Assembly: GCA_029239975.1 (NCBI GenBank)
Contig: JARBTX010000021.1
Span: forward strand, 1 to 64,000
Source: Anaerocolumna sp.
GTDB lineage: Bacteria > Bacillota > Clostridia > Lachnospirales > Lachnospiraceae
DNA: 64,000 nucleotides
Direction of reading: 5' to 3'
Part shown: positions 1 to 7,778 of the stretch, one piece after another
Layout of the letters: each line of letters begins with the position of its first letter
How positions within the stretch are numbered: the stretch's first letter is position 1
Notes under the pieces: model-generated
Databases searched by the model: none
Told to the model about the DNA's origin: nothing
Seen by the model: only the letters and a program-made list of their open reading frames with translations
Made by a program: the position numbers and the translations under genes

Positions 1-1
1 T

Positions 2-1213
2 TGCATGGACGATGATATACGTATTGATTATTCTAAATCACTTTTGTCATTATCATTGAAGCAAAACGGATTATTAATGCCTTTAGCTTTTGGTGAAAGT
101 AATACAAAGGCTAGAGTTAAAAATGTCTTAAGATATGTAAAAAAATCGAGATTTATAAGTATTTTAGCTATGTTGTTAATTAGTATTGCATTTATAACTT
201 TGCTTACGTCTACTACAAAAGAAACGACAACGAGAAAGCTTTCGCCTGATGAACAACTTTTACTTGAAAGTATAAAAAAAGATGATCTTTGTAAAGAATT
301 ATTAAAAAATAGAACACCTTATATCGGTGATAATAGTAAAGTGTTAGCATTAGTTTATACATTATCAGTACCAGATGGTCTAAAATACAAAAGTATAGAA
401 TTACAAACAAAAACAGAACCATATGAATTACATGTATACTATGAATATGATAGCAAACATAAGGTTGACAACATAGATAATACAATGGAATTTCAAAATG
501 CTGCTCTACTTTTTGCTACTATTGAAAATATGGGTAAATATACAATTCACAGATTATATGAAGGTGGAGAAAGTACATTAACCTACAATCGAGAAGAATT
601 AGAAGAAGAGTTTGTTGAAAATTTCTATTCCTATTCTGAAGAATGGAGATTATTGAGAAACTTAATGTATCGTGCTCAAAGTTATCTTAATACACCAGTT
701 AAATATCATGATGTGGAAAAGTATACAGGTGAAGCACTTACGATAGGAATTATCGGAGAAACTCCAACGATAAGAGAAAAACAGGTGAAGTTTGTTTCAC
801 TGGAATTTTCTGATTTAGAAGACGGAACAGTTGATACAAAGTATGATGCTATATTTATAACAAGAGATAATTTATCACAAGCTGCAGAAGATAAATATGC
901 TCCGATCTATAAAAATTCAAAAGTTCCATTGTTTTTCATAAATTCAAAAAAATCTTATGTACCTTTTACAGACGAAAACTACTCATATGAAGATGGATTG
1001 ATATTTGGTGAATATATTTATTTAGATGGAATTCTCTATAATACAGAAAGAGAAGGTTACCAATTCTGGGGGTTTGGTTTATATAATGACATTGAAAGCC
1101 AAGAGAATATTATAGCTGTATACTCTAATGTATTTCGAACGATATCAGAGTTAAAGAATAAGGATAATAATTTTAATGATAATGACTTAAAAGAAATTAA
1201 TAAAGGGGAGTAA
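2..1213 (+). CDS. BlaR1/MecR1-type M56 sensor, 3' part (cut by window start)
   Basis: The reading frame is already open at the first base, so the gene begins outside the window. The visible start (DIRIDYSKSLLSLS, then LAFGESNTKARVKNVLRY) matches the segment after the catalytic zinc site in BlaR1/MecR1-family M56 metallopeptidases. In that family it precedes the last membrane helix, seen here as a hydrophobic run around residues 50-68. About 330 residues follow, which would be an extracytoplasmic sensor domain of a type I do not recognise. It does not show the SxxK/YxN pattern of a penicillin-binding sensor. In the family, such proteins sense a ligand outside the cell and trigger cleavage of a BlaI-type repressor, whose gene would be expected just upstream. 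The family is fairly sure; the ligand is unknown. Confidence 0.75.
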   Translation, partial: CMDDDIRIDYSKSLLSLSLKQNGLLMPLAFGESNTKARVKNVLRYVKKSRFISILAMLLISIAFITLLTSTTKETTTRKLSPDEQLLLESIKKDDLCKELLKNRTPYIGDNSKVLALVYTLSVPDGLKYKSIELQTKTEPYELHVYYEYDSKHKVDNIDNTMEFQNAALLFATIENMGKYTIHRLYEGGESTLTYNREELEEEFVENFYSYSEEWRLLRNLMYRAQSYLNTPVKYHDVEKYTGEALTIGIIGETPTIREKQVKFVSLEFSDLEDGTVDTKYDAIFITRDNLSQAAEDKYAPIYKNSKVPLFFINSKKSYVPFTDENYSYEDGLIFGEYIYLDGILYNTEREGYQFWGFGLYNDIESQENIIAVYSNVFRTISELKNKDNNFNDNDLKEINKGE

Positions 1214-1215
1214 AC

Positions 1216-1437
1216 TTGGAATGTCCTTACTGTAAAAAGGAAATGATAAAAGGATATCTATACGGAGAAAGACATGCGTTAAAATGGTTACCGGCGGATA
1301 AAAAGTTATATGCAGGAATATATGCATTTGGTGCTATATCACTTAAAAGTGATTCCTTTTGGGCAAGACAAAGAGTAAAATCTTTTAGATGCTCAGATTG
1401 TAATAAATTAATTATTGATATAAATGATACGAAATAA
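1216..1437 (+). CDS. Small zinc-ribbon protein (DUF6487-like)
   Basis: This 73-residue protein has an N-terminal CPYC pair and a C-terminal CSDC pair, which together look like a four-cysteine zinc ribbon. The middle motif around LKWLPADKK fits a family of small clostridial zinc-ribbon proteins, probably DUF6487. Translation starts at TTG, 6 bases after a GGGGAG ribosome site that lies inside the last codons of the M56 gene. The 2-base gap means the two genes are co-transcribed and probably translationally coupled. Its function is unknown. The pairing suggests an accessory to the sensor or simply a passenger. Confidence 0.65.
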   Translation: MECPYCKKEMIKGYLYGERHALKWLPADKKLYAGIYAFGAISLKSDSFWARQRVKSFRCSDCNKLIIDINDTK

Positions 1438-1497
1438 TAAGAGATTATTTCGTAACAGTAAGTCATAAGTTAATATAATTAAATTAATAATTAAATA

Positions 1498-1529
1498 TAA
1501 GAGCAGTGCATTTTTATGCGCTGCTCTTA
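1498..1529. terminator. Bidirectional hairpin terminator
   Basis: A 13-bp stem (TAAGAGCAGTGCA pairing with TGCGCTGCTCTTA, one G-T wobble) closes a 6-base loop. It lies between the convergent zinc-ribbon gene and the acetyltransferase. The T-run is poor on both sides, so its efficiency is uncertain, but the position and stem are typical. Confidence 0.65.
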
Positions 1530-1601
1530 TCAACTTTAATAAATTGTATTAAAATAAATTTGAGTTTATGTAATATGTTAATGAATAAATCATCTTAACA
1601 T

Positions 1602-2105
1602 CTAACGACATATCTCATAAAACAGATCCATTTCGTCTCTAAAATCCTTTAATCCCAAACAAGTCATACCTATTTTCTCCATGGCTTTCCTAGACCCGAT
1701 ATTTGCTGGATTTACCATTCCATATATTTTTGTGATGTCACTTCCTTTAAAAGCAAATTGAATCACCGCCATACCAATCTCGGTAGCATAACCTTTATTC
1801 CAAAATGGTACTCCTAATTGCCATTCTAATTCTGGCTGCTTTGGTAGGTAAGGATTAAGTCCGGTTAATCCAATGAGCTGATTGGTTTCTTTGATAATAG
1901 TGGCACCATGAAAGTTATCAATTCTTATATCAGTGCGATTCATATTAAAATTAATATACTCAACGCATCGTTCTTTCGTCCAAGATGTGTCACCTGTATA
2001 AATATGTACTCTATCATCAGACATAATTGAATATAACTCATCCAAATAGTCTAAAGTCCAATATTTTATTAGTAAACGTTTTGTTTCTATTATAATGTTA
2101 TTCAC
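1602..2105 (-). CDS. GNAT-family N-acetyltransferase (RimJ/RimL-like)
   Basis: This 167-residue protein opens with ETKRLLIKYW, the usual start of RimJ/RimL-type acetyltransferases. It has the acetyl-CoA loop WNKGYATE (residues 102-109) after the beta-4 strand LEWQLGV. It ends with the N-x2-S-x3-A-x-EKIGM helix (about 135-147) that lies against the CoA. The family transfers acetyl groups to protein N-termini, antibiotics or small amines; the substrate cannot be read here. It stands alone on the minus strand and shares a terminator with the convergent zinc-ribbon gene. The fold is sure; the role is open. Confidence 0.85.
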   Translation of the reverse strand: MNNIIIETKRLLIKYWTLDYLDELYSIMSDDRVHIYTGDTSWTKERCVEYINFNMNRTDIRIDNFHGATIIKETNQLIGLTGLNPYLPKQPELEWQLGVPFWNKGYATEIGMAVIQFAFKGSDITKIYGMVNPANIGSRKAMEKIGMTCLGLKDFRDEMDLFYEICR

Positions 2106-2358
2106 TTTATATACTCCCTAGTTTTCCAATATTTAGATAATAACAAATTTTGTATATGTGGTCAACACTAAACTAAATAATATAGATGTATGCATATGGA
2201 AAATATATTTGCTAATATGAGTTAAATTTGATACAATTCTAATAATTTAGATTTCTATATTTTTTATATAATGGGTATAATGCATTTGTATTTACAATTA
2301 ATAAATAATATAAATTGAATCTCAATTATTGATAAACATAAAAGAAGAGGAAAATAAA

Positions 2359-3054
2359 ATGAAAAAATATAATACAATATTATTTGACGTTGACGATACT
2401 ATATTAGACTTTAAAAAAGGTGAAAAAGAAGCATTAACTGCATTATTCAAAGAATTAGATGCAGATAAAAAAGAAAATATTATGGATGAATATATAAAAA
2501 TTAACCAATCTTTATGGAGAGATTTAGAGAAGGGAAAGGTTACAAGAGATTATGTATTGAATAATCGATTCTATCTTTTATTTCAACAATTCGGTATAGA
2601 AGTTGATGGTGAAATGATTGAAAATCGCTATAGGTATTATCTTGATTTGCAACATGAATGTATTGATGGAGCAACTGAACTTTTGGAATCCTTATATCAA
2701 AATTATAGACTTTATATTGTTACTAATGGTGTATCAAAAACTCAGTATACAAGACTTGGAGATGCAAAATTAGAGAAGTATTTTAAAGAGATATTTGTAT
2801 CAGAAGATATTGGATATCAAAAACCTGCAAAAGAATATTTTGAAGCAGTTATCAATCGTATTCCAGATTTTGATTATGAAAAATCAATTATAATAGGGGA
2901 TTCACTAACAGCAGATATATTAGGTGGTAATAGAATCGGTATAGATACCTGTTGGTTTAATCCACATAAAAAAGATAATGATACAGAAATTAAACCAACT
3001 TTTGAAATATCAAAGTTAAGCGATTTTTATAAGATATTAGATTCAAACAATTAG
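2359..3054 (+). CDS. HAD-superfamily nucleotidase (YjjG-like)
   Basis: This 231-residue haloacid dehalogenase-type phosphatase has all four motifs: DVDDT (residues 10-14, nucleophile and acid Asp), IVTNG (120-124), the lysine of GYQKP (about 155) and GDSLTADI (180-187). The helical cap and the sequence order match YjjG, a house-cleaning 5'-nucleotidase acting on noncanonical pyrimidine nucleotides. The ATG at 2359 is preferred because GAAGAGG sits 8 bases upstream. An in-frame TTG at 2329 has no ribosome site. It is a single-gene unit, and the YjjG assignment is by overall resemblance. Confidence 0.85.
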   Translation: MKKYNTILFDVDDTILDFKKGEKEALTALFKELDADKKENIMDEYIKINQSLWRDLEKGKVTRDYVLNNRFYLLFQQFGIEVDGEMIENRYRYYLDLQHECIDGATELLESLYQNYRLYIVTNGVSKTQYTRLGDAKLEKYFKEIFVSEDIGYQKPAKEYFEAVINRIPDFDYEKSIIIGDSLTADILGGNRIGIDTCWFNPHKKDNDTEIKPTFEISKLSDFYKILDSNN

Positions 3055-3161
3055 CAAGTATTTAAAATAAACAATTGACATAGTAATAAAAAGTTTCAAT
3101 GAAACAAAGTAATAAAATGATACATTCATTCTAATTTTATAGATAGAAAGACTGGTAAGTT

Positions 3162-3650
3162 ATGAATATTAAATTAGCTAGTATTGATGATCAATTCAGT
3201 ATCTTAACACTTTTAAATGAAGTAACTAAGAAATTATTAGCACTTAACATTATGCAATGGGAATATCCATGGGATATTAAGGTCGTTGAACAGGATATCA
3301 TTAATGGACATCAATATATTGTAATAGAAGATAGTAAAATAATAGCCACTTTTTCACTAAAAGATATGCCAATAAACTATTGGACAAACGTAGATTCTAA
3401 TAATCAGATGTATTTGTATCGAATTGCAGTAGATCCAAGTTATCAAGGAAGAAATACCGGTATAAATATTTGTGATTGGGTTCTAAATTATGCGAACCAA
3501 AATAAAAAAGATATATATCTAGATTGTTGGGCCGGGAATGAGAAATTACGTACATTTTATGATAAAGCAGGATTTCATTATGTAAGTGATTTTTCGGAAG
3601 AAGATTATTTTGTGAGTGTATTTCGATCAATAGTAATTTCAGAAAAATAA
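3162..3650 (+). CDS. GNAT-family N-acetyltransferase
   Basis: This 162-residue acetyltransferase has the core strand LYRIAVDPSYQGRNTG (residues 85-100), whose Q-G-R-N-T-G loop holds the CoA pyrophosphate. The C-terminal motif LRTFYDKAGF is also present. The N-terminal half (tryptophan-rich QWEYPW) is typical of small-molecule acetyltransferases. The gene lies 19 bases upstream of the XRE-TPR regulator, which is likely in the same transcript. The substrate is unknown. Confidence 0.85.
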   Translation: MNIKLASIDDQFSILTLLNEVTKKLLALNIMQWEYPWDIKVVEQDIINGHQYIVIEDSKIIATFSLKDMPINYWTNVDSNNQMYLYRIAVDPSYQGRNTGINICDWVLNYANQNKKDIYLDCWAGNEKLRTFYDKAGFHYVSDFSEEDYFVSVFRSIVISEK

Positions 3651-3669
3651 TAAGAAAGGACATAGAAAA

Positions 3670-4845
3670 ATGAATGACTATAGCAACGCACTGTTAAAGT
3701 TAGAGAGAATCAAACAAAATAAAGGGCAAAAAGAAGTTTGTTATGGTATATGTGTCCCTTCATATTTAAGCAAAATTGAACGAAATCATGTTGTTCCAGA
3801 TCCAACAATTTTAAAACAATTATTTGAGAGATTGGGGATAAAGTTTCATTGTGAAGAAGACTTTATTCATACAAACCAAGAGAGTATCAATCAATTTTAT
3901 GATCAACTAAATTATGGATTAAAACGAACTGCTTTTAATCAGCTAAATTCAATGGATTCAGAACTTACCTTTAGTCCACTTGCAATTGATTGGTTATTGA
4001 TACAATTCATAGAAAGTAATATGGAAAGTACTACAGTACCGTCTGAACAATTAAAAGAATGCATTCATTTAATGAATGATCAACAAAAAGCGTATTATTC
4101 TATGTTTTTACCATTGGAAAAAGGAAGAGAAGATAAAATATTAAAAGAGTATCATCAAGCTTTTAATACATTATACACGAGTTATAGTCTTATTAATCTA
4201 ATGCTCGGTTACTGGTTAAATGGTCAGTACGATAAAGTTCATGAATATTCTGATAAGTGTATTGCTCTTGCACTGGAAGAAGGAAATACTCATAATCTTG
4301 CTCAGTGTTATGGATTAATAGGAGATGTATACGCGTGCTTGAATATAGAAGACTTAATGTTACCTTATTATAAACGAACTATACATTTGCTCCAGAATAC
4401 ATATTGGAATGATCAACTTGGTGGTATTTATTATAATATTGGTGCAACGTATTTGTCGAATAAAAAGTATGATTTAGCGCTTGAATATTTTGATATGGTT
4501 GATTGGACGGATAGTTTTCTTCTTAATCATAAGAAAGCACTAACACGCATCCGAAGCGGGAATGCTTTAGGAGCAGAAAAATACATAGAACAAATGAAGT
4601 TATGGGTTCAAAAGCAAGAACAGCCAGATGCGTTTCAAGTGGAAAAGTTAATGTTAGAAGAGACTATTTTTGAATGTGAGACAGATTTCTTAGGTAATCC
4701 GAAGTTTATAGTTTTATTAGAAGAATTAATGGATTGTTTAAAGAAACATAGACATAATGGGTATATTCTGTTTTATCAAGATATTCTAAAAGAAGCTTAT
4801 TGTGAACAACGTCAATATAAAAAAGCATTAGAACTGTATGAGTAA
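3670..4845 (+). CDS. XRE-TPR transcriptional regulator (Rgg/PlcR-type layout)
   Basis: This 391-residue protein starts with a helix-turn-helix of XRE type (about residues 8-55, with SYLSKIERNHVVPDP as the recognition region). It continues as a long helical solenoid with TPR-like repeats (for example QCYGLIGDVYACLN and IYYNIGATYLSNKKYDLALEYF). This layout is that of RRNPP peptide-sensing regulators such as Rgg and PlcR. No small signal-peptide gene was recognised next to it. It follows the acetyltransferase by 19 bases with a clear AAGAAAGGA ribosome site, so the two are probably one operon. The MFS gene downstream has its own promoter and may be a target, which is only an inference. Confidence 0.8.
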   Translation: MNDYSNALLKLERIKQNKGQKEVCYGICVPSYLSKIERNHVVPDPTILKQLFERLGIKFHCEEDFIHTNQESINQFYDQLNYGLKRTAFNQLNSMDSELTFSPLAIDWLLIQFIESNMESTTVPSEQLKECIHLMNDQQKAYYSMFLPLEKGREDKILKEYHQAFNTLYTSYSLINLMLGYWLNGQYDKVHEYSDKCIALALEEGNTHNLAQCYGLIGDVYACLNIEDLMLPYYKRTIHLLQNTYWNDQLGGIYYNIGATYLSNKKYDLALEYFDMVDWTDSFLLNHKKALTRIRSGNALGAEKYIEQMKLWVQKQEQPDAFQVEKLMLEETIFECETDFLGNPKFIVLLEELMDCLKKHRHNGYILFYQDILKEAYCEQRQYKKALELYE

Positions 4846-4915
4846 TTTCCTATACTTTGATAAATCTTAAGCTTTAAGTAGGCAAAATACTGGTTAATTT
4901 CTCACATTTATATAC

Positions 4916-4945
4916 TTGCTACTTATTTGGTTAATTTTGTATAAT
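4916..4945 (+). promoter_or_regulatory. Promoter of the MFS gene
   Basis: TTGCTA (4916-4921) and TATAAT (4940-4945) are separated by 18 bases and lie 30 bases before the MFS start codon. This is a good sigma-A type promoter. Confidence 0.65.
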
Positions 4946-4974
4946 GATAACAAAATTACGAAGCAGGTGAATCA

Positions 4975-6246
4975 ATGAAAAAGAATGGATTATGGACAAA
5001 AAACTTTAGTTTAATTACAGTATCTACTGTTTTATCAGCAATTGGTGGTGAAGCGATGAATCTACCAATTAGTCTTATGGTTTTTGAACAGACAAAATCA
5101 ACTTTTATGGCATCCTTAATCATGATATGTGGCATGTTACCGGATATCATATTGCCAATTTTAATAGCACCAATTATAGATAGAGGAACAAAGAAAAAGT
5201 GGATTGTTGGATTGGATGCTTTAATGGCATTGTTATTTTTAGTTGTTGGTATCTTTGTGTTACACCATAAATTCATATACTTGTTGTATGTTGTATTTAC
5301 TTTGATCATTGGAACTATTTCCGTTTTTTATCGCCTTGCTTACGATGCTTGGTATCCTGATTTAATACCAATTGGTTTTGAACAAAAAGGTTATGCTGTT
5401 AGTGGAACCATATATCCAACTGTAACAATTGTCATGGCACCATTAGCGACATTTCTTTATCAAACAATTAATATTGGCTATATATTTATTTTGGTAGCTT
5501 TTATTGGGCTTATTGATGTAGCACTTGAAACTTTGATTACGGAGAGTAAAGGTGAAGCACTAGACAAAATAACCTGGAAAATGTATAAAGAGGATATTAT
5601 ACAAGGCTTTACTTTCCTAAAGAAAGAAAAAGGAATTCGAAATATTTATACTTATATGAGTATAACTAGTGGAGCTTCCTTTGGTATCTCTGTTGTTACT
5701 CAAGCTTTTTATCAAACACAAGCTTGGCTTAGTGTAACGATGTTAGGATTTTTAAAGAGTAGTGAAACCGTTGGACGAATCTTTGGTGGACTACTACAAT
5801 ATAAAAAAGAGATTCCAGTAAATAAACGCTATGGATTTACTAAAATAGTTTATACGGTATATGATTTAATGGACACATTTTTACTTTTTATGCCTTATCC
5901 TGCTATGTTATTAAACCGCTTTTTATGTGGCGCTTTAGGTTCACAAAGTGCAACCATACGTGCTACTGCAGTTCAATCTTACTTGCCACAAGAGATGAGA
6001 GCAAGAATAAACGCTTTGTTTGGTGTGATTTTTGCTATTGGTGGTATTTTGTTTCAACTATTAGCAGGTTTACTCGGTTTAATACTGCCTTACCGAATTG
6101 TAGCTTTACTTTTAGGCTTTATGACTTTTATTAGCATGATATTCTTAATTTGGATTCCGAAAGATGATAATAAGAAGATTTATGAGGCAACGAGAGTAGA
6201 AGCTGAGTTATGTGATGAAGAAATAGTAGTTATTAATTTAGAATAA
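4975..6246 (+). CDS. MFS efflux transporter
   Basis: This 423-residue protein has about twelve hydrophobic segments. A basic loop after helix 2 (APIIDRGTKKKW) corresponds to motif A of the major facilitator superfamily. The N-terminus (NFSLITVSTVLSAIGGEAMNLPISLMVFEQT) resembles the macrolide or drug exporter branch. An AGGTGA ribosome site precedes the ATG. It probably exports a toxic compound out of the cytoplasm by proton antiport. It has its own promoter and sits directly after an XRE-TPR regulator. The substrate is not determined. Confidence 0.8.
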   Translation: MKKNGLWTKNFSLITVSTVLSAIGGEAMNLPISLMVFEQTKSTFMASLIMICGMLPDIILPILIAPIIDRGTKKKWIVGLDALMALLFLVVGIFVLHHKFIYLLYVVFTLIIGTISVFYRLAYDAWYPDLIPIGFEQKGYAVSGTIYPTVTIVMAPLATFLYQTINIGYIFILVAFIGLIDVALETLITESKGEALDKITWKMYKEDIIQGFTFLKKEKGIRNIYTYMSITSGASFGISVVTQAFYQTQAWLSVTMLGFLKSSETVGRIFGGLLQYKKEIPVNKRYGFTKIVYTVYDLMDTFLLFMPYPAMLLNRFLCGALGSQSATIRATAVQSYLPQEMRARINALFGVIFAIGGILFQLLAGLLGLILPYRIVALLLGFMTFISMIFLIWIPKDDNKKIYEATRVEAELCDEEIVVINLE

Positions 6247-6284
6247 TTATTATAATCAAATCTATTTTAATTTAGTTTATATAG

Positions 6285-6437
6285 AACAGTATTCTATCTA
6301 TAAAAAAGGAAGTTATTTTAAGGTATCTTTTTGGTTATTCTGCATCTAGAACAAATTCCAACGCAGCCGAACAGAGACTTAAGAAGAATGAGAATGGAGA
6401 TTCATACGATGACATTCTCATTCTTCCTGTGGTTTAG
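6285..6437 (+). pseudogene. Unassigned short open frame, possibly a gene remnant
   Basis: A frame without a usable ATG, GTG or TTG runs from a stop before 6285 to a TAG at 6435-6437. It ends in a protein-like sequence with GYSASRTNSNAAEQRLKKNE followed by SYDDILILPVV. The composition looks like genuine protein rather than random AT-rich frame, but I do not recognise the family. It overlaps a 14-bp inverted repeat. It may be the 3' remnant of a lost gene. Confidence 0.3.
6383..6426. repeat. Perfect 14-bp inverted repeat between convergent genes
   Basis: GAAGAATGAGAATG (6383-6396) is repeated in inverted form at 6413-6426 with a 16-base spacer. It sits in the gap between the convergent MFS and J-like genes and could fold as a terminator hairpin, though no T-run follows. 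Confidence 0.5.
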
Positions 6438-6446
6438 GTGTACACT

Positions 6447-7778
6447 TTATGAAGTAATATGTTCATCATTAATATATTTATACTTATGGCCGATTTTACC
6501 TATTGAGTATAATAACCATAGAATTCTTAATAGAATATACAATGAGACATCCAATATAAGTATATTTAGTGAGTTATATAACCTAAATATGTTAACGTTA
6601 AAAATTACCTCAATTGTAAATAGTATAGGAAAGATTATTGCACACTCATATAATATCCATTTAAATTTGTACATAATTTTATCATTGAATTTAGATTGAC
6701 ATTCGCGAAGTCTATTATCAGGTATTATAGGATTATATAATTGCTTAATCAGCTTTTTAGCTTTGATAATGTTCCCAGATTTGAAATAAGATTCAGCTAT
6801 TAGAATAAAAGCTTCTATGTTGTCTGGGTTTTGTGAAAGTACATCTTTACAATCCTTAATTGCTAATTCTATTTTTTTCATTTCTATATATATTTTTGCA
6901 CGGCACAATAATCCCACGACAAAATCTGGATGTGGGTATATTGCACGATTAATTGTATTTAGTGCCTCTTTATTATCTTTTGACAAAAGATGAAATTCAG
7001 CAAGCATTCTTAATAAATCAGGATCATCGGGACACATTTCATATGCAGGCTTAATACAATCCGCCATTACACTATATTCTTTATTTAACAGCGCATAATA
7101 GGCTTTTTCTTTGCATTCTAAAAATTTATCAAAATCAAAATTATCGTATTCATTGAAATAGCAGTAATGAAATATTTCTGGTTCATCGATTTGCATGATA
7201 ATATAATTAATAAAATTTTTAGGGTATTTCTTATATAGATAATCTGTTTGCTGTCTCCAATTAAAAATCTTATCAAGTAATCTCCAAATGCATCGTGGTA
7301 GATATTGATGATCCATTAAGAAACTAAGCATAACATCACTGGATGCCTGTTTCATATCGATATCCAATATTATGTCTTGATTTAATTTTGTATTTAAAAG
7401 CAATTCCCAATTTTCTACTTGTAAACGAGCAAAGAAATTATCATATAAATCACCTACATTATTTATAAAGTCTTCAACAATATGTTCAATGTTATTACTT
7501 GTTTCCATATTGACATCCGTATCCAATTCCACTCTGTTATCAGTTTGGATGGATTTTAATTCTACAGGTGTTTTAGGAAATAAGTCTAAATAATCACTTG
7601 TATTTTGGTCTACTTTCCTTTTTGAATGTTTTAACGCACAATCATAGGCCTCGCGTAATAGTTGGAATCCTTCAGGATTATCTTCTGGTTGCGTTATTTT
7701 AAGTTTTTTGGCGTATGCTTTTTTTATAACAGTAATATCATTTGTGGGCTCAATATCTAAAATAGTCCAAATGTTCAT
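6447..7778 (-). CDS. J-domain-like/TPR membrane partner of HscC (DjlC-like), HPD motif absent
   Basis: The first 60 residues have the spacing of a J-domain (IWTILDIEPTNDITVIKKAY, then GFQLLREAYDCAL). The HPD tripeptide that activates Hsp70 is replaced by QPE in LKITQPEDNPEGF. Residues about 190-335 form TPR-like helical repeats, and two hydrophobic segments near the C-terminus (about 350-425) suggest membrane anchoring. The gene overlaps the upstream Hsp70 stop codon by 4 bases, so the two are translationally coupled, as with HscC and its DjlB/DjlC partners in enterobacteria. I infer that it docks the chaperone to a membrane client. The altered motif means that stimulation of ATP hydrolysis cannot be assumed. 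Confidence 0.7.
   Translation of the reverse strand: MNIWTILDIEPTNDITVIKKAYAKKLKITQPEDNPEGFQLLREAYDCALKHSKRKVDQNTSDYLDLFPKTPVELKSIQTDNRVELDTDVNMETSNNIEHIVEDFINNVGDLYDNFFARLQVENWELLLNTKLNQDIILDIDMKQASSDVMLSFLMDHQYLPRCIWRLLDKIFNWRQQTDYLYKKYPKNFINYIIMQIDEPEIFHYCYFNEYDNFDFDKFLECKEKAYYALLNKEYSVMADCIKPAYEMCPDDPDLLRMLAEFHLLSKDNKEALNTINRAIYPHPDFVVGLLCRAKIYIEMKKIELAIKDCKDVLSQNPDNIEAFILIAESYFKSGNIIKAKKLIKQLYNPIIPDNRLRECQSKFNDKIMYKFKWILYECAIIFPILFTIEVIFNVNIFRLYNSLNILILDVSLYILLRILWLLYSIGKIGHKYKYINDEHITS

Noticed and set aside
3670-4845. Quorum-sensing cassette with a signal peptide gene next to the XRE-TPR regulator
   Set aside because: No small secreted peptide frame with a ribosome site was found next to it.
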